64,000 nucleotides of DNA from Streptomyces flavotricini (GCF_020639365.1 NZ_JAINUL010000001.1:7341046-7405045), one strand, 5' to 3'; numbered from the stretch's first letter, positions 32,782 through 41,656 are shown. Notes: generated from the letters alone by a model not told the origin. Numbers and translations: made by a program.

Positions 32782-33034
32782 GGCTTGGGGCCCGGGCCGG
32801 GGACCGGCAGCGGCGCAGGCGGGCCGGGGCCGGGCCTGGGGAGCGGTCGCGGCGGCGGGGTTCTTCCCGGCCGGTGTGCTGATGGGTGGTGGCGGTCTTG
32901 CCGGGTGTTCGGGCAGGGCCGCCGCTGCTTTTGTACGGGCGGGCGGGCGGGTCAGGCGGGGCGGGCCCGGACGGGAGTGCGGCGCGGGGATGCGGCGCGG
33001 GGTGCGGCCCGCGAGGCGCTGGATGCCCGGGGTG

Positions 33035-33493
33035 TCAGTTCGACACCGTGATGCGGAAGACCGGGTGGTCGCCGGCGGCGGCCTGGAGCTCCGCGTCGGT
33101 CGACCGGGCGGTGACCCCCTGGAAGAACCGGTTGACCTCCCAGCCCCACTTCTCCAGGTAGGTGCGCAGCAGGGCGGCCTTCTGGACCGGGTCGGTGATC
33201 TCGGTGACCGTGAAGGTCCGCACCTTGCGGCCCACGCGCAGTTCGCCGCCGCCCGCCACCCGCATGTTGCGGACCCACTGGGAGTGGCCGCGCGCCGACA
33301 CCAGGTACTGCTCGCCCTCGTACACGTGGGGGTTGACGGGGATCCGCTGCATCTGGCCGGACTTGCGGCCGCGCACCGACAGCTCGGCGGAGCCGGCCAG
33401 GCTGATGCCGAGCCGGGCCAGCTTCCCGAAGAGGGAGTTGAAGCGGGTGGCGAGCGGGCTGGCCTGGACGTAGTACGGGGTGCGCGCGTTCAT
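33035..33493 (-). CDS. Nitroreductase family deazaflavin (F420)-dependent oxidoreductase
   Basis: A 152-residue protein of the Ddn/DUF385 type, which uses reduced F420. Typical features are LSVRGRKSGQMQRIPV and YLVSARGHSQWVRNMRVAGG, with the phosphate/deazaflavin-binding residues in the GRKSG region. The ATG has CGGAG 7 bp upstream. It is divergent from a TetR gene, and three related operators lie between them, so it is probably repressed by that protein and induced by a small aromatic or quinone-like compound. Confidence 0.92.
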   Translation of the reverse strand: MNARTPYYVQASPLATRFNSLFGKLARLGISLAGSAELSVRGRKSGQMQRIPVNPHVYEGEQYLVSARGHSQWVRNMRVAGGGELRVGRKVRTFTVTEITDPVQKAALLRTYLEKWGWEVNRFFQGVTARSTDAELQAAAGDHPVFRITVSN

Positions 33494-33514
33494 GGCTTGC
33501 TCCGGGGTTCTCGG

Positions 33515-33529
33515 GAGAGCGGTGCTCTC
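33515..33529. promoter_or_regulatory. TetR operator 1
   Basis: GAGAGC-GGT-GCTCTC, a perfect 15-bp palindrome, 22 bp upstream of the nitroreductase start. It has the same half-site as the two sites nearer the TetR gene. Confidence 0.7.
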
Positions 33530-33567
33530 GCTTGAGATCAGTGTGCACGGATTGCCGCTCCAAAACA

Positions 33568-33580
33568 AGAGCACTGCTCT
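33568..33580. promoter_or_regulatory. TetR operator 2
   Basis: AGAGC-ACT-GCTCT, a perfect 13-bp palindrome in the middle of the divergent intergenic region. Confidence 0.7.
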
Positions 33581-33606
33581 CTGGATGGAGCAACGGTCTC
33601 ATTTTT

Positions 33607-33619
33607 GGGCAGTGCTCTG
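33607..33619. promoter_or_regulatory. TetR operator 3
   Basis: GGGCAGTGCTCTG; its complement matches operator 2 at 11 of 13 positions. It lies about 20-30 bp before the TetR start and would give autorepression. Confidence 0.6.
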
Positions 33620-33639
33620 ACTTCTGGCACACTGCTGGT

Positions 33640-34338
33640 ATGAGTACCGTGCGCGGGGCCCGGGAGCGGGCCCGTATCGAGGTCACCGCCGCCATCAAGG
33701 ACGAGGCGCGCCGCATGCTCGCCGCCGAGGGTGCCGCCAAGCTCTCGCTGCGCGCCGTGGCCCGCGAGCTGGGCATGGTCTCCTCGGCCCTCTACCGCTA
33801 CTTCCCCAGCCGCGACGAGCTCCTCACCGCGCTCATCGTCGACGCCTACGACAGCGTCGGCGCCGCCGCCGAGCAGGCCGACGCCCGGGCCCACGCCGGC
33901 GGCGCCGCGCCCCGCGAGCGCTGGACGGCCGTCTGCGAGGCCGTCCGCGCCTGGGCCCTGGACCACCCGCACGAGTACGCGCTCATCTACGGCTCCCCAG
34001 TCCCCGGCTACAGCGCCCCCGCCGACACGATCGCCCCCGCCTCCCGTGTCGGCAACACGCTCATCGGCATCGTCCGGGCGGCCCACGCCGGCCGGGGCCT
34101 CGCGCTGCCGCCGCTGCCCGCCGCCCTGCGTCCCGAGGCCGTTCGCATGACCGCGGACTTCGCCGAAGGGCTGCCCCCGGAGGTCACCGCCGCCCTGGTC
34201 GCCGCCTGGGCGCAGTTGGTCGGCCTCATCTCCTTCGAGCTGTTCGGCCAGTTCAACCGGGTCGTCGAGGACCGCGCCGCCTTCTTCGCGCACGCCGCGG
34301 ACCAACTGGCCCACGCCGTCGGGCTGCCCGCCGTATGA
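33640..34338 (+). CDS. TetR/AcrR family transcriptional regulator
   Basis: A 232-residue repressor. The HTH is seen in DEARRMLAAEGAAKLSLRA and VARELGMVSSALYRYFPSRDELL. The C-terminal part (VTAALVAAWAQLVGLISFELFGQFNRVV) is the WHG-like ligand domain of one TetR subgroup. The ATG has no ribosome site; a CACACT box 6 bp upstream may drive a leaderless transcript. Three palindromes between it and the divergent nitroreductase make mutual control likely. Confidence 0.93.
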   Translation: MSTVRGARERARIEVTAAIKDEARRMLAAEGAAKLSLRAVARELGMVSSALYRYFPSRDELLTALIVDAYDSVGAAAEQADARAHAGGAAPRERWTAVCEAVRAWALDHPHEYALIYGSPVPGYSAPADTIAPASRVGNTLIGIVRAAHAGRGLALPPLPAALRPEAVRMTADFAEGLPPEVTAALVAAWAQLVGLISFELFGQFNRVVEDRAAFFAHAADQLAHAVGLPAV

Positions 34339-34564
34339 CCGCCCGCGCAGCCGTCCGTACAGCGGACAGCGGTGCCGTTGGTGCGGCGGCGCGCGGGAAC
34401 GCCCGTACGGCCGTGTGGTGCACGTGATTCACATGATGAGGTGACGGATCGCTTGTCTGTTCCTCACATCAATCCGAGTGGTTCGGCTTTCACCGAACGG
34501 GCGCCCGTCTAGTCTTCGTCGGGTCGTGCTCCCTGCCCCCGCCCCCCCCGCCGGAGGAACAGCC

Positions 34565-35497
34565 GTGGCCCGCGCCGTGAAGGCCCTGTACGCCGTCCTC
34601 GTCACCTCCTTGCTGGCCGCCCCCGCGCCCGTCGTGCCCGCCTCGGCCGGCACCGTGGCCGAAGAGGCCGTCCCGGCGCCGAGACCCCGGACGGCCGGCG
34701 TGCGGGGCCTGGAGATCGGCGTCCCCGCGTACGCGTGGGCCGGGGACCGCATGCTCGGCGACCTCGTCGCCACCGCACCCGCCGCCTCCGTGGTCGTCCT
34801 CAACCCGGGCAACGGCGACGCCCCCTTCGACTCCCGCTGGCAGGCCCGGGCCGACGCGCTGCGGGCCGGGACCACCTCCACCGGCGAGAAGACCAAGGTC
34901 CTCGGATACGTGCACACGGACCACGGCAACCGCGACATCGACGCCGTCAAGGCCTCCGTCGACAACTACCTCAAGACCCGTGACGGCCGCCTGCACGTGG
35001 ACGGCATCTTCTTCGACGTCGTCAGCCGCGACTGCGGCCCCGGCAATGCCACCCGCGACCACTACGCGCAGCTGCGCGCGTACGTGCAGGAGACCATGAA
35101 CGCCGCGGACCCCACGGCGGCCGATCTCGTGGTCGACAACCCGGGCACCGCGATCGCCGACTGCTACCTGGAGCCGGACCACCGCACGGCGGACGTCTTC
35201 GTCACCTTCGAGGACACGTACGCCGCGTACACGGGGGACGGTTGGCTCGGAGGGAACGTTTTCTCGGAGTCGGGCGGCTACCGCGCCGGTGCCGAACTCG
35301 ACCCGAGCGGCACCGCGTTCTGGCACCTCGTCCACGCCGTCCCGGACACGACCGCCATGCGCTCCACGCTCCGCACGGCCTTCGACCGCGGCGCGGGCTA
35401 CGCGTATGCGACGGGCACGCGGATGCCCAACCCCTGGGACGAGTCCCCGAGTTGGAAGTACCGCAGCCAGACGCTGTACGCCGCCACCCTGGGGTGA
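34565..35497 (+). CDS. Secreted spherulation-specific family 4 (spherulin 4-like) protein
   Basis: A 310-residue exported protein. The N-terminal VARAVKALYAVLVTSLLAAP is a Sec signal with cleavage around PASAGT. The mature part has the spherulin-4 TIM-barrel blocks: IGVPAYAW, VVLNPGNGDA, KVLGYVHTDHG and VDGIFFDVVSRDC. Some family members are galactosaminidases that cut exopolysaccharide. The GTG start has GGAGG 7 bp upstream. A small inverted repeat (GTTCGG/CCGAAC at 34481-34498) lies in the promoter region. It may act on biofilm or wall polymers outside the cell. Confidence 0.87.
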   Translation: MARAVKALYAVLVTSLLAAPAPVVPASAGTVAEEAVPAPRPRTAGVRGLEIGVPAYAWAGDRMLGDLVATAPAASVVVLNPGNGDAPFDSRWQARADALRAGTTSTGEKTKVLGYVHTDHGNRDIDAVKASVDNYLKTRDGRLHVDGIFFDVVSRDCGPGNATRDHYAQLRAYVQETMNAADPTAADLVVDNPGTAIADCYLEPDHRTADVFVTFEDTYAAYTGDGWLGGNVFSESGGYRAGAELDPSGTAFWHLVHAVPDTTAMRSTLRTAFDRGAGYAYATGTRMPNPWDESPSWKYRSQTLYAATLG

Positions 35498-35606
35498 CGG
35501 GCGAGGCGTCCGGCGGCCGGGGAGCGCGGAGGCCGGAGGTCGGGCGCCGGGGGGACCGGAGCCTGTGGGCCGGGGTCGCGGCGATCCGTACGAGGGGTCG
35601 CGGCGG

Positions 35607-35858
35607 TCAGTGGCCGTCGCTCTCCGGGCGGTGGGCGAAGCGCCACAGGACGTGGGTGATCCGGAACAGGAACACCGCCCCCGCCAGGACGCCCGCCGCC
35701 AGCCTCAGCGCCGCGTCGGCGGTGGGGGAGAGCCCGAAGACCAGGGCGGGTCCGTACACCGCCCCGAAGACGAGCGCGGCCGCGAAGCACCCGCTGACGA
35801 ACGCGTAGCCGATCTCTATCGTGATCGCGTCGCGATCCGCCTGCGTCCGTCGCCCCAT
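35607..35858 (-). CDS. Small membrane protein (DUF6332-like)
   Basis: An 83-residue protein with two transmembrane segments (AFVSGCFAAALVFGAVYGPALVFG and AALRLAAGVLAGAVFLF), an N-terminus MGRRTQADRDAITIEIGY and a charged C-terminus. It resembles the DUF6332 family from memory. The ATG has no strong ribosome site. It stands alone between a spherulin-like gene and a low-complexity region. Function unknown. Confidence 0.75.
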   Translation of the reverse strand: MGRRTQADRDAITIEIGYAFVSGCFAAALVFGAVYGPALVFGLSPTADAALRLAAGVLAGAVFLFRITHVLWRFAHRPESDGH

Positions 35859-35940
35859 GAACGCAGTGTCACAGCCCGTACCGCACCGTCACAAGGGCGC
35901 CTCGAGCCGGCTTCGACCGCCCGCTCGCCCGCTGGTCCGT

Positions 35941-36028
35941 CTCCCACCGCCCGCCGCCCTCCCACCGCCCGCCGCCCTCCCGCCTCCGCCGCCCTCCCAC
36001 CGCCCGTCGGCCCGCCGCCCTCCCGCCA
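35941..36028. repeat. Degenerate C/G-rich tandem repeats
   Basis: Units of about 17-18 bp based on CTCCCACCGCCCGCCGCC repeat about five times with one inserted copy, in a region with no gene. On one strand it is almost purine-free. It may be a slippage product or part of a transcript end; I see no promoter or coding signal in it. Confidence 0.7.
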
Positions 36029-36059
36029 CGCTCCTAGGACGGCGCGGCCCCGGATCCCG

Positions 36060-36806
36060 TCAGCCGATGCCTGCCGTCTCCACCCACCGCCGAGCCAGCG
36101 CCTCGTCCCCGGTCACGCCCGGGCCCATCAGCGGAAGGCGGTTCCACAGCGCCTCGTACAGCCACGAAGCCGTCCCGATCACCTCGCAGTCCGCCGGGCC
36201 GCCCGTGTCGCCCGCCACGGTGCGCGGGGGCTCCGCCGAGAGGTGTACGGTCCACACCGCGCCCGTGTCGGCGGCGCGCACCCGCAGCACGCGAGGTTCC
36301 TCCGTCCTCATCCGGCTGCGCGGCCGCGCGTGGAAGCCGGTCAGCAGCTCGTCCACCCCGTCCTCGGCGAACTCCGGTGACACCGGGGAGTAGGCGACAC
36401 CGAGCGCCGCCTCCGCGTCCATCCGGTGCACGGTCGTCTCGTGCGCCTGCCTGCGCGCCCAGAACGCCAGCGGCGACGGCGCGGCCGTCGGCAGGAAGGT
36501 CCAGCACTGCACGTCGGCCGGCGCCTCGGTCAGCGTCCGGACCAGGGCCTCGTGCCCCTCCCGGTACCAGGCCAGCAGCTCGGCGCCGGCCAGCTCGGGG
36601 GCGTCCGGGAACGGGCCCGGCTCCAGCACGGCGTCCCCGACGTACCCGGTGGCCCACCGGTGCACCGCGCCCGTGTGCCGCAGCAGATCGGTGACCCGCC
36701 ACCCCGGACAGGTCGGCACGGGGGTCTCCGTACCCGCCCGACCGGCCGTCTCGGCGAGCGACTCGCCTTCCCGTGCCAGGGTCTCCACATACTCCGAGAT
36801 CTTCAT
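36060..36806 (-). CDS. Maleylpyruvate isomerase family mycothiol-dependent enzyme
   Basis: A 248-residue enzyme of the DinB-like, mycothiol-using group. The N-terminal domain shows VPTCPGWRVTDLLRHTGAVHRWA with the first metal His, and HETTVHRMDAEAALG with the later His pair. The C-terminal MDMPI domain spans about 170-245. These enzymes use mycothiol in isomerisation or conjugation. Start is ATG, 6 bp after a GACACT box, without a ribosome site. It is divergent from alkB over 48 bp. Substrate unknown. Confidence 0.9.
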   Translation of the reverse strand: MKISEYVETLAREGESLAETAGRAGTETPVPTCPGWRVTDLLRHTGAVHRWATGYVGDAVLEPGPFPDAPELAGAELLAWYREGHEALVRTLTEAPADVQCWTFLPTAAPSPLAFWARRQAHETTVHRMDAEAALGVAYSPVSPEFAEDGVDELLTGFHARPRSRMRTEEPRVLRVRAADTGAVWTVHLSAEPPRTVAGDTGGPADCEVIGTASWLYEALWNRLPLMGPGVTGDEALARRWVETAGIG

Positions 36807-36854
36807 GCGGGCAGTGTCGCACCGGCCGCCGACGACGCCGGTGAGAATGGAGCC

Positions 36855-37616
36855 ATGGACGGGGAACTCCTCCCGGCTGACGGGGAACTCTTCCCGCGCG
36901 AGCGGACCGAGATCGCCCCGGGCGCCGTGCACGTGCCCGACTGGCTCGGGCCCGACCTCCAGCGGGAGCTGCTCGACGCCTGCCGTGCCTGGGCGCGCCC
37001 GCCCGCCGGCCTGCGCACCGTACGGACACCCGGCGGCGGCACGATGACCGCCCGCCAGGTGTGCCTCGGGCTGCACTGGTATCCGTACGGCTACGCCCGC
37101 ACCGCCGTGGACGGCGACGGGGCACCGGTCAAGCCGATGCCCGGCCGGCTCGCGGAGCTGGGGCGGCAGGCGGTGGCGGCGGCGTACGGCGGGCCGTCGC
37201 CGGCCGGGACGGGTGCCGGGACCGGGAGCCGGGCCGGGGGCGGCGGCGCGGACACGGGTGCGCCCGCCGAGCCGGAGCCTCCGTACGCGTACGACATCGC
37301 GCTGATCAACTTCTACGAGGGCGACTCCCGCATGGGCATGCACCGGGACGCCGAGGAGAGGTCGGGGGCTCCGGTGGTCTCCCTCAGCCTGGGCGATACG
37401 TGCGTCTTCCGCTTCGGCAACGCCGCCTCGCGCGGCCGCCCGTACCAGGACCTCCGGCTGCGCAGTGGCGATCTGTTCGTCTTCGGGGGGCCGGCGCGGC
37501 TGGCGTACCACGGGGTGCCGAAGGTCCTGCCCGGCACCGCCCCGCCGTGGCTCGGGCTGACCGGGCGGCTGAACATCACCCTGCGGGTCGGCGGCCTCGG
37601 GACGGCCCCCGGCTGA
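36855..37616 (+). CDS. alkB: AlkB-type 2-oxoglutarate/Fe(II) dioxygenase
   Basis: A 253-residue oxygenase that removes alkyl damage from DNA or RNA bases. The iron ligands are the HxD in GMHRDAEERSG (near residue 159) and the distal His in LAYHGVPKV, and the 2-oxoglutarate Arg is in GRLNITLR. GLHWYPYGYAR is the substrate-side block. A Gly/Thr/Ala-rich insert of about 30 residues lies before the catalytic core, coded by a GC-rich stretch. It overlaps none of its neighbours and is divergent from the mycothiol-dependent enzyme. TGGAG lies 5 bp before the ATG. Confidence 0.93.
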   Translation: MDGELLPADGELFPRERTEIAPGAVHVPDWLGPDLQRELLDACRAWARPPAGLRTVRTPGGGTMTARQVCLGLHWYPYGYARTAVDGDGAPVKPMPGRLAELGRQAVAAAYGGPSPAGTGAGTGSRAGGGGADTGAPAEPEPPYAYDIALINFYEGDSRMGMHRDAEERSGAPVVSLSLGDTCVFRFGNAASRGRPYQDLRLRSGDLFVFGGPARLAYHGVPKVLPGTAPPWLGLTGRLNITLRVGGLGTAPG

Positions 37617-37660
37617 CCGGCGGCGTCGCGCACACCGCCGATCATGCGAGGATCGCTCTC

Positions 37661-38974
37661 ATGAACGGCAACGGGGCCCCGCCGCGGGTGGGGGATGCGA
37701 CCACGGTGTCCGCGGCGTCTTCGGCCGCGTCTTCCGCCGGGTCTTCGGCCGGGTCTTCCGCCGGGTCTTCGGCGAGGGCCAAGCTGGAGCGGGGCCGTGG
37801 CGCCCTCGGCCCGGCGCTGGAGCTCGTCCACACGGGCCGGGCGCCGACCCGCGCCGTCCTGACCGCCGAGCTCGGCGTCACCCGCGCCACGGCCGGGGCC
37901 GTCGCCGCCGAGCTGGAGGCGCTCGGCCTGATCCGCGTCGACTCCCGCCCGGGCGGCGCCGGCGGCACCCAGGGCCGCCCCTCGCACCGGCTCTCCATCG
38001 ACGAGAACGGCCCCGTGGCGCTGGCCGCGCAGGTGCACTCGGACGGGTTCCGGGCCGCGCTGGTCGGGCTCGGCGGCCGGATCGTGGCCACCGCCCCCGG
38101 CAAGGTCACCGTCTCCGCGGACCCGGCACAGGTGCTCGGCGAGGTCGTCGAGGCGGGCGCGGCGCTGCTCGCCGAGACCGGCCGCCGCTGCATCGGCGCG
38201 GGGCTCGCGGTGCCGTCGGCGGTCGCGGAGCCGGACGGTACGGCGCTGAACCCGCTGCACCTGGCCTGGCCGGCCGGGTCTCCCGTACGGGCCATCTTCA
38301 CGGAGTGCGTGAAGGCGGCCGGGATCGACGGCCCGGCGCTGACCGGCAACGACGTCAACCTCGCCGCGCTCGCCGAGCACCGGCACGGCGCGGGCCGCAG
38401 CGCCCAGCACCTGCTGTGCGTGGCCACCGGCCACCGCGGGGTGGGCGGCGCGCTCGTCCTGGACGGTCGCCTGCACAGCGGGAGTTCGGGGCTGGCCCTG
38501 GAGGTCGGCCACCTCACGGTGAACCCGGAGGGCCGGCCCTGCCACTGCGGCAGCCGCGGCTGCCTGGACGTGGAGGCCGACCCGCTGGCCTTCCTCACCG
38601 CGGCGGGCCGCGTCCCGGGCCCGGAGGTGTCGCTGCTCCAGCAGGCGCGCGACCTGCTGCACGGGGAGTACGCGGAGCCCGCGGTACGGGCGGCCGCCGA
38701 GGAGCTCATCGACCGGCTGGGCCAGGGCCTCGCGGGGCTGGTGAACATCCTGAACCCGGACCGGATCATCCTCGGCGGGCTGCACCGGGAGCTCCTGTAC
38801 GCGGACCCCGAGCGGCTGCGCGCGGTGGTCGCGGACCGCAGCCTGTGGGGCCGAAGCGGGGGAGTGCCGATCCTGCCCTGCACCCTGGACCACAACAGCC
38901 TGGTGGGCGCCGCGGAGCTCGCCTGGCAGCCGGTCCTGGACGACCCCCTGGGCACCCTGGGCGCGGCGGCCTAG
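37661..38974 (+). CDS. ROK family transcriptional regulator
   Basis: A 437-residue regulator. An N-terminal winged helix (TRAVLTAELGVTRATAGAVAAELEALGL) is joined to a ROK sugar-kinase-like domain. The zinc motif is GHLTVNPEGRPCHCGSRGCLDVE. The ATP-binding and sugar region has the usual ALTGNDVNLAALAEHRHGAG. The first 40 residues contain a repeated SSAG run coded by 12-bp tandem repeats. A GAGGAT box 7 bp ahead of the ATG suggests a leaderless transcript, and no ribosome site is seen. Regulators of this type respond to sugars such as N-acetylglucosamine; no sugar operon is adjacent. Confidence 0.92.
   Translation: MNGNGAPPRVGDATTVSAASSAASSAGSSAGSSAGSSARAKLERGRGALGPALELVHTGRAPTRAVLTAELGVTRATAGAVAAELEALGLIRVDSRPGGAGGTQGRPSHRLSIDENGPVALAAQVHSDGFRAALVGLGGRIVATAPGKVTVSADPAQVLGEVVEAGAALLAETGRRCIGAGLAVPSAVAEPDGTALNPLHLAWPAGSPVRAIFTECVKAAGIDGPALTGNDVNLAALAEHRHGAGRSAQHLLCVATGHRGVGGALVLDGRLHSGSSGLALEVGHLTVNPEGRPCHCGSRGCLDVEADPLAFLTAAGRVPGPEVSLLQQARDLLHGEYAEPAVRAAAEELIDRLGQGLAGLVNILNPDRIILGGLHRELLYADPERLRAVVADRSLWGRSGGVPILPCTLDHNSLVGAAELAWQPVLDDPLGTLGAAA
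37715..37774 (+). repeat. Five 12-bp tandem repeats inside the ROK gene
   Basis: Five units of the form GSGTCTTCSGCC code for repeats of A/G-S-S-A. They alternate TCGGCC and TCCGCC, giving a 24-bp higher order. Changes in copy number would keep the frame and alter the length of the N-terminal linker. Confidence 0.8.
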
Positions 38975-39171
38975 GCCTGTCCGGCGGGGCGCGGCGCGGT
39001 CCGGCGCGACGGGTGGGCGGGGTGTCCGCGGTCGGCCCCCGGTGCAGCGGATGGCCGGAGCCGATGGCGAGCACGTCCGCCGCCCCGTCCCGTGCCCGGC
39101 GCCGACGGCGGCGGCGGGGTGGTGCCGGCCGGGGTGCTGGGCACCGGGGCCGGGGGTGCGGCGGCCGGAGC

Positions 39172-39696
39172 CTACCCGGGCCCGGCGCCGACCGAGGCCG
39201 CTACCGGCATGACTGTCGGGACGGCGCTCGCGTCGACGGCCACCACCACGGCCGGCGCGGGCTCCCGTACGGGTTTGGAGCCGTTGCCGACCGGGGCGGC
39301 GCGGAGCGAGAACCAGACCACCTTGCCGGGGCCGTCGTCCTGGTTCCGGGCTCCCCAGGCCTCGCTGACCGCCTCGACCAGTGCGAGCCCGCGCCCGCAG
39401 GTCTCCAGCGCGTCCGCGGCCGCCTCCCGCAGGACGGGAAGCCGCGGATCGCTGTCGTAGACCGAGACCGTCAGCCGCCCCAGCCGCAGCTCGATCTCGA
39501 CCGTGCAGGTCTTGTCCGGCTGCGCGTGGCGGTGGACGTTGCTGAGCAGCTCCGTCACGCCGAGCGCAGCCCGGTCTATGAGCGGATCGAGCTGCCAGTG
39601 GCGCAATTGGGCTGAAACGATCCTTCGGATCTGTCCGATCCGGGACGGCAAGGCCTGCAGTTCGACGACGCAGTGCCTGCGTGAATGACTGATCAC
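39172..39696 (-). CDS. Anti-sigma regulatory factor-type ATP-binding protein
   Basis: A 174-residue protein with a HATPase_c domain like RsbW/SpoIIAB. The N box is seen as LGVTELLSNVHRHAQ (near residue 52), the G box as CGRGLALVEAVSEAWG. The C-terminal 40 residues are a Pro/Ala/Val tail of low complexity. Such proteins bind or phosphorylate anti-anti-sigma partners, and streptomycetes carry many. The GTG start has GGGGAG 8 bp upstream. It is divergent from a cysteine-synthase-like gene across 198 bp. Confidence 0.9.
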   Translation of the reverse strand: MISHSRRHCVVELQALPSRIGQIRRIVSAQLRHWQLDPLIDRAALGVTELLSNVHRHAQPDKTCTVEIELRLGRLTVSVYDSDPRLPVLREAAADALETCGRGLALVEAVSEAWGARNQDDGPGKVVWFSLRAAPVGNGSKPVREPAPAVVVAVDASAVPTVMPVAASVGAGPG

Positions 39697-39894
39697 GGCT
39701 GCGACTCCCCGACATGAGTGTTACGGGTGCTGCACCCTCAGTAATGCTCCACCAGGGTCACCCACGGTGCCCGTGTATGCAACCGAACGCGATCGAAAGC
39801 GATCCGCATAGATACTCAAAGTGACTGTTTGTGCAGGTGGGGGAGGTACATTGCGAAAGCAGGGGGCGAAGAAACGCACGAAGGAGCCAGTCGC

Positions 39895-41031
39895 ATGAGC
39901 ACCACCCGTACCTCCGGTACGACGGCTACGACAATCGACGTCGACCGTAGCGACGCGGACTACCGCGCCTGGCTGAAGGAGGCCGTCCGCAAGGTCCAGG
40001 CCGATGCCAACCGATCCGCCGACACCCACCTGCTGCGCTTCCCGCTCCCCGAGGAATGGGGCATCGACCTCTACCTCAAGGACGAGTCCACGCACCCGAC
40101 CGGCTCCCTCAAGCACCGCCTCGCGCGCTCGCTCTTCCTCTACGCGCTGTGCAACGGCTGGATCCGCCCCGGACGCCCGGTCATCGAGGCCTCGTCCGGC
40201 TCGACGGCCGTCTCCGAGGCGTACTTCGCGAAGCTGATCGGGGTTCCGTTCATCGCCGTCATGCCGCGCACGACGAGCCCCGAGAAGTGCCGGCTCATCG
40301 AATTCCACGGCGGCGAATGCCACTTCGTGGACGACTCGATGAAGATGTACGAGGAGTCCGCGGAGCTCGCCGCCCGCACGGGCGGGCACTACATGGACCA
40401 GTTCACCTACGCGGAGCGGGCGACCGACTGGCGCGGCAACAACAACATCGCGGAATCGATGTACCAGCAGCTGCGGTTGGAGCGCTACCCCGAGCCCGCG
40501 TGGATCGTGGCGACGGCGGGCACGGGCGGTACGTCCGCGACGATCGCGCGCTACGTGCACTACATGCAGCACGACACCCGGGTGTGCGTCCCGGACCCGG
40601 AGAACTCCTGCTTCTTCGACGGCTGGACCAACAACGACCCGCACGCGAGCAGCGATTGCGGCTCGCGCATCGAGGGCATCGGGCGGCCGCGGATGGAGCC
40701 GAGCTTCGTGCCCGGGGCCATCGACCGGATGATGAAGGTGCCGGACGCGGCGAGCGTCGCCGCCTGCCGCGCCCTGGAACAGGCCATCGGCCGCAAGGCG
40801 GGCGGTTCGACGGGAACGGGCGTGTGGAGCGCACTGAAGATCATCTCGGAGATGGTGGCCGAGGGCCGCAAGGGCAGCGTGGTCACGCTGCTGTGCGACC
40901 CGGGCGACCGCTACCTGGACAAGTACTACTCGGACGAGTGGCTGGCCACCCAGGGCCTGGACATCGCCCCGTACACGCAGACCCTCGAAACCCTGCTGGC
41001 GACCGGCGTCTGGCGCGAGCCGGCGGCCTGA
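39895..41031 (+). CDS. PLP-dependent cysteine synthase-like enzyme (beta family)
   Basis: A 378-residue fold-type II PLP enzyme. The active-site Lys is in THPTGSLKHRLARSLF near residue 75, the Asn-region loop is EASSGSTAVSEAYFAKL, and the phosphate loop is ATAGTGGTSATIARY. It is longer than a typical CysK (about 310) and lacks the usual K-x-E-N-P-S form, so a role other than cysteine synthesis, such as lyase or amino acid deaminase-like activity, is possible. The ATG has AAGGAG 7 bp upstream. No CysE partner is nearby. Confidence 0.9.
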   Translation: MSTTRTSGTTATTIDVDRSDADYRAWLKEAVRKVQADANRSADTHLLRFPLPEEWGIDLYLKDESTHPTGSLKHRLARSLFLYALCNGWIRPGRPVIEASSGSTAVSEAYFAKLIGVPFIAVMPRTTSPEKCRLIEFHGGECHFVDDSMKMYEESAELAARTGGHYMDQFTYAERATDWRGNNNIAESMYQQLRLERYPEPAWIVATAGTGGTSATIARYVHYMQHDTRVCVPDPENSCFFDGWTNNDPHASSDCGSRIEGIGRPRMEPSFVPGAIDRMMKVPDAASVAACRALEQAIGRKAGGSTGTGVWSALKIISEMVAEGRKGSVVTLLCDPGDRYLDKYYSDEWLATQGLDIAPYTQTLETLLATGVWREPAA

Positions 41032-41161
41032 CCTGCGGCTTGACTCGGGGGCTGACCGGCGGCCTGAACGGCGGCCCTGCCGCCGGTGGCCGGTCCCTCC
41101 CGAGCCCTCGGGCGGCGGCCGGTCCTGGCCGGGAGTCCCGCCCCCCGATCCGAACTCCGCG

Positions 41162-41656
41162 TCACTGACCGGCCGGGCGGTGGGAGGTCAGGCGGGCGTC
41201 GAGTGCGCGGACCGCCGACCGGAACGACTGCCCCAAGGCCGGCCGGGCGGCGGTGAGGGCGAGCCGCAGCGGCGCCGGGGCGTCCACCGCGAAGGTCCAT
41301 CGGACGAGGGTGCCGGAGCAGGAGTCGGCCGGGCTGAGCCGCCACTCCTCCAAGAGCGCCCGGATCCCCGGGGCGTTGGTCGCGTCGACCCGGTACGCGT
41401 AACACCGCTCCGGCTCCGCGGCCATGATCGTCTCCTCGAAGCGGGTCCCGCCGACCAGCCTGACCTCCCGGCCCGCGCCCCCGTGCGTCGGCCGGGCCAG
41501 GGTCACCGCCCGGAACCACAGCGGCCACCCCCCGACGTCCTCGGCCAGGGCCCGGTACACGGCCTCGGGACCCGCCGCCGTCCGCGCGGCGAAGACCAGG
41601 CGGGTCGGGGCGTTCTCGATGAAGTCCAGCTCCACGGGGCGGAGTCGGCGGGCCAT
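41162..41656 (-). CDS. SRPBCC family protein (START/Bet v 1-like)
   Basis: A 164-residue ligand-binding protein. The polyketide cyclase/dehydrase-type profile shows an N-terminal helix (AAGPEAVYRALAEDVGGWPLWF), a beta-sheet region (GTRFEETIMAAEPERCYAYRVD) and a long C-terminal helix. Members bind hydrophobic molecules or act as cyclases. The ATG has AGGAGG 8 bp upstream; an in-frame start 11 codons earlier has none. There are no related genes nearby. Function unknown. Confidence 0.85.
   Translation of the reverse strand: MARRLRPVELDFIENAPTRLVFAARTAAGPEAVYRALAEDVGGWPLWFRAVTLARPTHGGAGREVRLVGGTRFEETIMAAEPERCYAYRVDATNAPGIRALLEEWRLSPADSCSGTLVRWTFAVDAPAPLRLALTAARPALGQSFRSAVRALDARLTSHRPAGQ

Noticed and set aside
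32758..33034. Possible gene between flavoprotein and nitroreductase
   Set aside because: Open frames here have low-complexity Gly/Arg sequence and no start signal.
35941..36028. CRISPR-like array
   Set aside because: The units are too short, irregular and C/G only, with no spacers.
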